Source of the DNA: Algoriphagus oliviformis | GTDB lineage: Bacteria; Bacteroidota; Bacteroidia; Cytophagales; Cyclobacteriaceae | Assembly: GCF_017254915.1 (NCBI RefSeq) | Contig: NZ_JAFKCT010000007.1 | Location: forward strand, 151,775 to 215,774 | Direction of reading: 5' to 3' | Length of the DNA: 64,000 bases | In this document: positions 58,154-64,000 of the stretch, in pieces | Position numbering within the stretch: position 1 is the stretch's first letter | Layout of the letters: each line of letters begins with the position of its first letter | Position numbers and translations under genes: made by a program | Notes under the pieces: model-generated | Database searches by the model: none | Told to the model about the DNA's origin: nothing | What the model saw: only the letters and a program-made list of their open reading frames with translations

Positions 58154-58924
58154 TCAAATATATCCAGCGACTTTGTACATCGCAATTCCGATCCATTCTT
58201 TGAAGAGTTTTGTCCAATATTCCAGAGAAAAGGAATCAGGGAAAAGCAAAGAGGGAGGGTCGTACTTTACATCGTGTGAATAGTAATCCGTGGGGAAAGT
58301 CAGGGTTTTTAAGCCTACTTTGTCAAAACAAGCCTTTGCTCGATACATATGAAAAGCCGAGGTGACGAGCACAAATTCCTGCTCGGTGGAGATCCCTTTT
58401 TCCTCCAGAAAGGCCTTGGTAAATTGCGCGTTTTGCGCGGTGTTTTTGCTTTGGTCTTCTATCCAAATGTCGGACTGGGGCACTCCGGTCATGAGCAGGA
58501 AGCGCTCCAGCAGCTCAGCCTCGCTTTGGGGATTGACAGGATTGAGGCCTTGTCCGCCGGTGATGAGGATTTTTTTGATCTTGCCCATGCGGTAGAGCTG
58601 GAGAGCGTGGGTGATTCGGTCGGCGCCTTTGTTGAAAAAAGTCCGGTCATAGGCCGTTTTGCTCAGGTTGGTCACGCCGGTAAGCACGATGCCGACTTCG
58701 TGGTTTTCTATTTCTTCGAAAGATTTAAAGTCAGGCTCCCAAGCCAGCAGGGCCAGATTGGAAAGAAACGGGTTGGTGAAAAGGAGCAGCATCCCGATTC
58801 CTGTCCACAGGCTTCTTTTTCCCCATTTCCTTTTGATGAAAATCGCTCCAGTCCCAATCAAGGCCAAAACGATGGTCAGCGGCATGGCCAAAAAACTCAG
58901 GAATTGGGAAAGGTAGAAGAACAT
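58154..58924 (-). CDS. YdcF/ElyC-type DUF218 membrane protein
   Basis: The 256-residue protein has two N-terminal hydrophobic segments (FLSFLAMPLTIVLALIGTGAIFI, 'SLWTGIGMLLLFTNPFL') and then a DUF218 domain with 'VGIVLTGV', 'KILITGGQGLNPVNPQSEAELLERFLLMTGVP' and 'DIWIEDQSKNTAQNAQF', then 'LVTSAFHMYRAKACF'. The order and motifs match SanA/ElyC/YdcF. Such proteins affect envelope biogenesis in E. coli. It is upstream of DUF72 in the same direction, 24 bases apart. Confidence 0.87.
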   Translation of the reverse strand: MFFYLSQFLSFLAMPLTIVLALIGTGAIFIKRKWGKRSLWTGIGMLLLFTNPFLSNLALLAWEPDFKSFEEIENHEVGIVLTGVTNLSKTAYDRTFFNKGADRITHALQLYRMGKIKKILITGGQGLNPVNPQSEAELLERFLLMTGVPQSDIWIEDQSKNTAQNAQFTKAFLEEKGISTEQEFVLVTSAFHMYRAKACFDKVGLKTLTFPTDYYSHDVKYDPPSLLFPDSFSLEYWTKLFKEWIGIAMYKVAGYI

Positions 58925-58947
58925 CGTGTGAATGGCGAGTGTGGTGA

Positions 58948-59412
58948 TTAGCGGATTGTCTGCTTGATCAGTCTCGGGTCGAGAGGGAAAGGAGTTCGCT
59001 CCACGATTTTTACTTCCCGGTACTTTGGGTGCTGGCAGTTGAGCACCAAGATCGATGAGGTTTTGATGATGCAGCTAGGGACTTGGAGAGCCAGTTGTTT
59101 TCCATTCTCAATCCATCGCTGTCCGATTTCGGAAAGTATCGTAGGAGCAGGGTAATCAGACCAATTGGCTGGAAGGTCAGAGTCCTGGAGTGTCAGTGTC
59201 GAATCGTCTGGGATTTCCAGCGTAAGCATGTCCAAAACCGGTGAGAGCATAGGGGGTAGGTGTACTATGGTTTCCAGGAGTGCGATTTCCGGATTGATTC
59301 CGGTATAGAGCACAGGGCTGCCTTTTCTGTTCCATCTACCGGGATTGATAGCGGCACCAGTTCCGGAAATGTCTCCCGCGTATTTTGATTTGGTAAGTCT
59401 ATAGACTTGCAT
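58948..59412 (-). CDS. RES-family NAD+ phosphorylase toxin
   Basis: The start is the ATG at 59412 (MQVYRLTKSKYAGDISGTGA). The 154-residue protein has the three RES-domain positions: Arg in 'NPGRWNRKGSPVLYTG', Glu in 'PEIALLETIVHL', and a Ser in 'VPSCIIKTSSILVLN'. RES toxins degrade NAD+ and form pairs with Xre/MbcA/ParS-type antitoxins, as here. The upstream antitoxin gene ends 4 bases before this start. Confidence 0.9.
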   Translation of the reverse strand: MQVYRLTKSKYAGDISGTGAAINPGRWNRKGSPVLYTGINPEIALLETIVHLPPMLSPVLDMLTLEIPDDSTLTLQDSDLPANWSDYPAPTILSEIGQRWIENGKQLALQVPSCIIKTSSILVLNCQHPKYREVKIVERTPFPLDPRLIKQTIR

Positions 59413-59416
59413 CTGC

Positions 59417-59881
59417 TCAGCTGAAGACTCCGTGGTCGATACGTCCAAGCAGATCCCGGACTTTAGACAGGCCGCCGGGAATCTCTAGGACCTCCCTTGG
59501 TTCAAAACCCCCGAGTGCCATGTTGGGCAATTCGAGCCATTGGAAGAAATTGTGCTGGCTTTCAAACACTTCCTCCCCGTAAAGAAAAAGATCGGTCAGT
59601 TCGAAAATCTGGATAGCATAATTCCTTTCAAGTTTTTTTTCCGACCTAGTCCAGCGATAGAGGGTTGGCTCGGAGATGTTCAGAAGTTTGGAGGTTTCAG
59701 ATTTGGACAGCCCGAAGTGCGTCCAGAAGTTCTCGATAATCTGGCTGCCGACACCCTCGGTGGCAATGGCGATGAAGTCAAAAGGACTTTTTATTCGCCA
59801 TTGCATTGCCTTCGTTCCGAGGATTTGAACCAGCTTTTTGTAGTGGGTCGAGGTCTGATAATCTTCTGTTTCGAGTATCAT
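59417..59881 (-). CDS. Xre/MbcA/ParS-type antitoxin partner of the RES toxin
   Basis: I use the ATG at 59881 (MILETEDYQTSTHYKKLVQIL) rather than the open frame to 60007, because the operator-like palindromes lie just upstream. The 154-residue protein has a HTH part 'HFGLSKSETSKLLNISEPTLYRW' and the C-terminal Xre/MbcA/ParS domain 'AIQIFELTDLFLYGEEVFESQHNFFQWLELPNMALGGFEPREVLEIPGGLSKVRDLLGRIDHGVF'-type features (positions about 90-152: GG-x2-P, then LLG). This domain wraps the toxin. The pair is transcribed antitoxin first. Confidence 0.9.
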   Translation of the reverse strand: MILETEDYQTSTHYKKLVQILGTKAMQWRIKSPFDFIAIATEGVGSQIIENFWTHFGLSKSETSKLLNISEPTLYRWTRSEKKLERNYAIQIFELTDLFLYGEEVFESQHNFFQWLELPNMALGGFEPREVLEIPGGLSKVRDLLGRIDHGVFS

Positions 59882-59907
59882 TTGATAGTATATTTTATCA
59901 ATTGATA
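59882..59907 (-). promoter_or_regulatory. Palindromic operator candidate of the Xre/RES module
   Basis: TATCAATTGATA at 59896-59907 is a perfect 12-bp palindrome. A further TTGATA half at 59882-59887 makes a second, spaced inverted repeat with TATCAA at 59896-59901. Both lie directly upstream of the antitoxin ATG (59881). Such repeated half-sites fit cooperative autoregulation. Confidence 0.6.
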
Positions 59908-60095
59908 CGAATGTAGCAAGAAAGTGGTCAGTGTCAAGATGGTTTTTTCGGACTTTTGGATCGGTGGTTTCAGTAGAATGGTGTTTCCATACCTGTGTCG
60001 GAGACAAGGAACGCTTGCTTCTTTCCGGTTTTTTGGTTGAAAATTCTTTTTCCGAGACATTTCCTTAAATCTAATGGGGAAAGCTATTTTTGGGC

Positions 60096-63041
60096 ATGAG
60101 TTCAAGCCAGCCTAACCTATTGCCTTTGTTGGAAAAACTTGCCGCCCAGCTCGAGGGCAGCCTGCAAGTAGACCGACTGACCAAGACCCTGTATGCCACC
60201 GACGCTTCTGTCTATCGCGAGATGCCTTTGGCGGTGGCCTTTCCCAAGTCGGAATCCGATATCCAGAAATTGATCCGTTTCGCCAATGAAAATGGCACTT
60301 CCCTGATTCCACGTACGGCCGGGACTTCGCTGGCTGGGCAATGCGTCGGCAACGGGATCGTGGTGGACGTGTCCAAGACGTTTACCAAAATCCTCGAATT
60401 CAACAAAGAGGAACGCTGGGTAAGAGTACAGCCGGGCGTGGTGCGGGACGAACTCAACCGCTACCTGAAGCCGCACGGTCTTTTCTTCAGCCCCATCACC
60501 TCTACAGCCAACCGTGCGATGATCGGCGGCATGGTGGGCAACAATTCCTCCGGTACGACCTCGATTGTGTATGGGGTGACCCGAGACAAAGTCATTTCCC
60601 TCAACACCATTCTCAGCGACGGTACCAAAGTCGTTTTCGGAGAGCTTTCCCGGGAGGAGTTTGACCGAAAATGTGCTCAGACTGACCTGGAAGGCAAAAT
60701 CTACAGCCAACTCTTTGCGGAGCTCAGCGATGCCGAAACCCGCGAGGAAATCCACGCGCAATTCCCGAAGAAGTCCATCCATCGCCGCAATACCGGCTAT
60801 GCGGTGGACGAGCTTTTGCCTTCAGAGATCTTCGAGGGCGACCAGAAGTTCAACTTTTGCAAGCTGCTGACCGGCTCAGAAGGCACGCTAGCCTTTACCA
60901 CCGAGATCAAGATCAGCCTTGACCCGCTTCCCGATCCGGTGGAGATCGTGGTCGCGGCACATTTTCATACCATCCATGAGAGCATGAAGTCGTCGCAAGT
61001 GGCGATGAAGCATCCCGCCACGGCGGTCGAGCTCATGGACAAGATCATCTTGGACTGTACCAAGGAAAGCATCGAATACAGCAAAAACCGCTACTTCGTG
61101 GAGGGCGATCCCGAGGCGATTTTGATGATCGAGTTTCGCGGGAAAACGCTGGAGGAAGCCATGGCGAAAGGCATTTCGCTGGTGGACGACCTCAAGCGGG
61201 GCGGCTACGGCTATGCCTATCCCATCATCGAGCCAGCCAAAGTGGCCTCGGCCTGGGCCTTGAGGGCGGCTGGGCTGGGACTTTTGGGAAATATTCCGGG
61301 CGACCCCAAGGCGGTGGCCTGTATCGAGGACACGGCGGTGGACATCGAGGACCTGGCGGACTACATCGATGACGTGGACGAGATGATGGCTGGATTTAAC
61401 CAGAAGCCCGTGCACTACGCCCACGCCGGTGCGGGAGAGATTCACCTGCGGCCGATTTTGGATCTGAAAAAAGCCGAGGACGTTGAGGAGTTTTACCAGA
61501 TCTCTTTGGCTTCAGCCAAGCTGGTGAAGAAATACCAGGGTTCACTCTCCGGAGAGCACGGAGACGGTCGGGTTCGCGCCGCTTTCATTCCGCTGATGGT
61601 GGGGGAAAAGAACTACGAGCTTTTCCGCAGGATCAAATACACCTGGGATCCCAAAAACATCTTCAATCCCGGCAAGATCGTGGATGCCGCTCCGATGAAC
61701 AAATTCCTGCGCTATGAGCCGGGAATGAAGACGCCGGAGCACAAGACCATGATGGATTTTTCGGCTGTGGGAGGTATTCTTCGCTTGGCGGAGAAATGCA
61801 ACGGTTCCGGCGATTGCCGCAAGCTGCCGGGGTCTGGGGGCACCATGTGTCCGTCCTACATGGCGACGCGCAACGAGCGGGATGCCGTGCGAGGCCGAGC
61901 AAATACGCTCCGCGAGTTTTTGACTTTGGACAAAAAGGAAAATGCCTTTGACCATCCCGAGATCAAGGAGGCGATGGATCTTTGCCTTTCTTGCAAAGGC
62001 TGCACGGCGGAGTGCCCCTCCAACGTGGACATGGCCAGCATGAAGGCGGAGTTCCTCTACCAATACCAAAAATCGAACGGGGTGCCGCTTCGCTCTCGGG
62101 CTTTTGCTTATATCAACGAGCTCAATGAATTGGGGTCGCTGGTGCCGGGAGTAGCTAATTTCTTCCTGAATAACTCCCTGACCGGAGGCGTGATGAAGTC
62201 CCTGCTGAACGTAGCTCCAGACCGAAATCTTCCCGAAATCAGTCCGGTCAGCCTCCGAAAGTGGTACAAGCGAAACTACGAAACCCTGCCCGGACTGGCC
62301 AAGCCGATCAAGACGGTCTATTTCTTCGTAGACGAATTCACCAACCACAACGATACCCAGATCGGGATCAAGGCGATTTCTTTGCTGAAAAAGCTCGGCT
62401 ACGAGGTGAAGGTGGTCGATCACGAGGAAAGCGGCCGCTCTGCGCTGTCCAAGGGACTTTTGCCGAAGGCGAAAAAACACGCTGAGGCCAATGTCCGGAT
62501 TTTTTCCAAGCTGGTAGATGGAAATCGCCCACTGATTGGGCTAGAGCCTTCCGCGATCCTTTCCTTCCGGGATGAGTATCCGCGCATCGTGGGTCAGGAG
62601 CTGGTCGAGTCTGCCAAGAAGCTCAAGTTCCATGTGAAGTTGATCGACGAGTTTTTGGCGCAGGAGGCTGCGGCGGGATTTATCCGCGCGGATCAGTTTA
62701 CCAGCAAGCCGCAGAAGATCAAGCTGCATGGACACTGCCACCAGAAGGCGCTTTCGTCGGTGGTTTGGACGCAGCGACTGCTTTCCATTCCGGAGCATTA
62801 TACGGTGGAAACCATCCCAAGCGGTTGCTGCGGCATGGCGGGAAGCTTTGGCTACGAGGCCGAGCACTACGAGGTCTCCCAGCAGGTCGGCGAACTGGTG
62901 CTTTTCCCAGCCGTGAGAAAGGCCGAAGCGGACACCCTGATCGCCGCTCCCGGCACGTCCTGCCGCCATCAGATTGCGGACGGAACCGGCCGCAAAGCCA
63001 AGCATCCCGTGGAGATTCTCTGGGAAGCGCTGAATGTGTGA
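60096..63041 (+). CDS. FAD-linked oxidase / Fe-S oxidoreductase (D-lactate or D-2-hydroxyglutarate dehydrogenase type)
   Basis: The start is the ATG at 60096 (a TTG six bases upstream is in frame). The 981-residue protein joins a GlcD-like half with a PCMH FAD site ('LIPRTAGTSLAGQCVGNGIVVDVSK', 'GMVGNNSSGTTSIVYG') to a GlpC-like C-terminal part. The latter has a Cys-rich cluster near residue 570 (CNGSGDCRK and 'GTMCPSYMATRNE'), a '4Fe-4S' motif 'CLSCKGCTAECPSNVDM' near 632, and CCG-domain motifs 'HGHCHQKAL' and 'IPSGCCGMAGSFGYE'. It oxidises a D-2-hydroxy acid to the keto acid, probably respiratory-coupled. D-lactate is the likeliest substrate. Confidence 0.89.
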   Translation: MSSSQPNLLPLLEKLAAQLEGSLQVDRLTKTLYATDASVYREMPLAVAFPKSESDIQKLIRFANENGTSLIPRTAGTSLAGQCVGNGIVVDVSKTFTKILEFNKEERWVRVQPGVVRDELNRYLKPHGLFFSPITSTANRAMIGGMVGNNSSGTTSIVYGVTRDKVISLNTILSDGTKVVFGELSREEFDRKCAQTDLEGKIYSQLFAELSDAETREEIHAQFPKKSIHRRNTGYAVDELLPSEIFEGDQKFNFCKLLTGSEGTLAFTTEIKISLDPLPDPVEIVVAAHFHTIHESMKSSQVAMKHPATAVELMDKIILDCTKESIEYSKNRYFVEGDPEAILMIEFRGKTLEEAMAKGISLVDDLKRGGYGYAYPIIEPAKVASAWALRAAGLGLLGNIPGDPKAVACIEDTAVDIEDLADYIDDVDEMMAGFNQKPVHYAHAGAGEIHLRPILDLKKAEDVEEFYQISLASAKLVKKYQGSLSGEHGDGRVRAAFIPLMVGEKNYELFRRIKYTWDPKNIFNPGKIVDAAPMNKFLRYEPGMKTPEHKTMMDFSAVGGILRLAEKCNGSGDCRKLPGSGGTMCPSYMATRNERDAVRGRANTLREFLTLDKKENAFDHPEIKEAMDLCLSCKGCTAECPSNVDMASMKAEFLYQYQKSNGVPLRSRAFAYINELNELGSLVPGVANFFLNNSLTGGVMKSLLNVAPDRNLPEISPVSLRKWYKRNYETLPGLAKPIKTVYFFVDEFTNHNDTQIGIKAISLLKKLGYEVKVVDHEESGRSALSKGLLPKAKKHAEANVRIFSKLVDGNRPLIGLEPSAILSFRDEYPRIVGQELVESAKKLKFHVKLIDEFLAQEAAAGFIRADQFTSKPQKIKLHGHCHQKALSSVVWTQRLLSIPEHYTVETIPSGCCGMAGSFGYEAEHYEVSQQVGELVLFPAVRKAEADTLIAAPGTSCRHQIADGTGRKAKHPVEILWEALNV

Positions 63042-63069
63042 GTGATTTGAGGTTTGAAATTCGAGATTG
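63042..63069 (+). repeat. Period-7 array abutting the oxidoreductase stop
   Basis: Directly after the TGA come GTGATTT, GAGGTTT, GAAATTC and GAGATTG. The gap 63070-63079 to the convergent PIN gene has nothing else. Confidence 0.6.
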
Positions 63070-63079
63070 CGCTGGTCGG

Positions 63080-63496
63080 CTATGGGAGGGAGGAGATCAG
63101 CTCTGTGGGTGTGAGGATCGGAAGATGGGGTTTTGACATTTTCAGAAATCCTTTGTCGCTGGTGACGATTCCTTGGATTCCGTTGGAAAGGCAAATGAAA
63201 AAATGGATGGCATTCTCGATGTCGTCATGTGGCGATTCCACTGCGCTCATTATGTCCATCTTTGTCCCCTCGATCAGCTGAAACCTGCGACAGATCACTC
63301 CGACGATTTCCTTGGTAACCTGAGTTCCTTTGGCTTGCGCCAAATAGTAGGCACAGGTCTGGATCACTGAGGTCGTCACAAATCCAGTGATTTTCCCTTG
63401 GTCTACTTTTTCGAAAAGTGAGTTTACGGCCGATTGATTGGGGCTTCTTTCGAGGAAAAAGTCAAGGATCGTATTGACATCAAAGAAGATCCTCAT
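63080..63496 (-). CDS. PIN-domain (VapC-like) ribonuclease toxin
   Basis: The start is the ATG at 63496 (MRIFFDVNTILDFF); the longer frame runs into the antitoxin. The 138-residue protein has the PIN acidic motifs: Asp in 'MRIFFDVNTILDFF', an acidic pair in 'SPHDDIENAIHFF', and 'GIVTSDKGFLKM' near the C-terminus. It is preceded by a small DNA-binding-like antitoxin that overlaps its start by 17 bases. Confidence 0.87.
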   Translation of the reverse strand: MRIFFDVNTILDFFLERSPNQSAVNSLFEKVDQGKITGFVTTSVIQTCAYYLAQAKGTQVTKEIVGVICRRFQLIEGTKMDIMSAVESPHDDIENAIHFFICLSNGIQGIVTSDKGFLKMSKPHLPILTPTELISSLP

Positions 63497-63752
63497 AACC
63501 CCATTTTTTTGCTTTCGCCTTGTAGTACTCTTCTTTCCAGTCATAATCCTCGGGGAATTCTACCTTGGATTTTGGCAAAGACTTCATGTACTCTACCAGC
63601 GTCATGCCATTTGGCAAGGTAGCGGGAGGCTTGAGCAGGGCGCGAAAGTGGTCTTGAACCAAGTCAGAAAGGCTTCTATCCTTCGTTTCGGCGTATTTCT
63701 TGATTTTCTCCAGCAAGTCTTCCTCGATGGTGATGTTGAGTCGCTTTTTCAT
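63480..63752 (-). CDS. DUF6364-type antitoxin, partner of the PIN toxin
   Basis: The start is the ATG at 63752 (MKKRLNITIEEDLLEKIKKYAETKDRSLSDL is the N-terminal region, residues 1-31; key features are ITIEEDLLEKIKKYA and LSDLV). This looks like a ribbon-helix-helix antitoxin; the DUF number is from memory. The C-terminal half is acidic and basic mixed (KVEFPEDYDWKEEYYKAKAKK), likely the toxin-binding tail. 90 residues, overlapping the toxin start. Confidence 0.85.
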   Translation of the reverse strand: MKKRLNITIEEDLLEKIKKYAETKDRSLSDLVQDHFRALLKPPATLPNGMTLVEYMKSLPKSKVEFPEDYDWKEEYYKAKAKKWGYEDLL

Positions 63753-63819
63753 AATATGCGCATTCTGTCTTGAATATACGCATAGACCGCTGTTTTTGGT
63801 TCCGGCTCGCGTGAAGCTC

Positions 63820-63960
63820 ACTAGTGTCATGTTAACTCTGAATTGACCTTTCGACTTCGTAACTCCCGTTACTCAGGTGCTCAAGGTGACACCGGCGTGT
63901 CAGGTCGAGCGGAGTCGAGACCCTATTCACACGACAAATAACACTTAACATACCACTAGT
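63820..63960. repeat. Short element with 16-bp inverted ends
   Basis: ACTAGTGTCATGTTAA at 63820-63835 and TTAACATACCACTAGT at 63945-63960 are inverse complements with 2 mismatches in 16. The interior contains a second, shorter inverted pair (CGACTTCG near 63853 and CGGAGTCG near 63910). No ORF and no target duplication are seen. The remainder of the window to 64000 has no further feature. Confidence 0.55.
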
Positions 63961-64000
63961 TCTATGGGGACGGAAGAATCTCTTGCCGGGGGCTTTAGCC

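Noticed and set aside
63820-63960. Complete insertion sequence at the window end
   Set aside because: Only 141 bp with no transposase frame.

Overview
The window looks like a piece of a Bacteroidetes chromosome, most likely of the Cytophagales (Cyclobacteriaceae-like); the genus cannot be read from the sequence. The reasons are: several starts preceded by a TAnnTTTG-type -7 box and almost no Shine-Dalgarno sequences; a DAHP synthase fused to chorismate mutase at the head of an aromatic operon; a family-typical single-domain proline dehydrogenase, a DivIVA/WD40 pair, DUF4136 lipoproteins and an LptD-like barrel. The DNA is moderately GC-rich and densely coding on both strands. I see no rRNA, tRNA, CRISPR array, prophage or intact insertion sequence.

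Layout. 1-2.8 kb: small phosphatase, Kelch protein, four-helix-bundle (23S-IVP) protein, DUF2490 protein. 2.9-9.35 kb: one minus-strand aromatic amino acid operon (DAHP synthase/chorismate mutase, aroB, aroA, prephenate dehydratase, aminotransferase, prephenate dehydrogenase). It is led by an unlisted 39-residue leader peptide rich in Phe/Tyr codons, followed by a terminator and a competing antiterminator. 9.7-13 kb: proline dehydrogenase and lysS. 13-18.2 kb: a sugar epimerase-type SDR, a VanZ-like protein, a GH120-type beta-helix glycosidase divergent from a sulfatase. 18.2-28 kb: DUF4197 lipoprotein, arginine deiminase, LptD, cell-wall amidase, acyl-CoA carboxylase beta subunit, SirB1-like protein, thioredoxin-like protein, phosphopantetheinyl transferase. 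28-35.4 kb: WD40-DivIVA-folB operon, a matrixin protease and a housekeeping operon ending in dtd. 35.4-42.2 kb: HicBA, thiL, methylmalonyl-CoA epimerase, IscA-like protein, gcvT-comB, MazG-like and M81 proteins. 42.4-51.4 kb: DUF4136/outer-membrane operon, aminotransferase, ModF-like ABC protein, rlmD, SDR. 51.4-63.8 kb: accessory-looking stretch with a 1297-residue SF1 helicase, HipBA, RES/Xre and PIN/antitoxin modules and an FAD/Fe-S oxidoreductase.

What stands out beyond the genes. (1) The Phe/Tyr attenuator upstream of the DAHP synthase. (2) At least a dozen short degenerate tandem arrays of period 7 (once 8) that nearly all begin within a few bases of a stop codon or end within a few bases of a start codon; I know no description of these. 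(3) Two copies of a ~155-bp terminal-inverted-repeat element, each flanked by an 8-9 bp direct repeat, which looks like a MITE family. (4) A palindromic operator-like site at the RES/Xre module and long perfect inverted repeats around the helicase-HipBA junction. All functional statements come from reading motifs by eye; no database search was possible.
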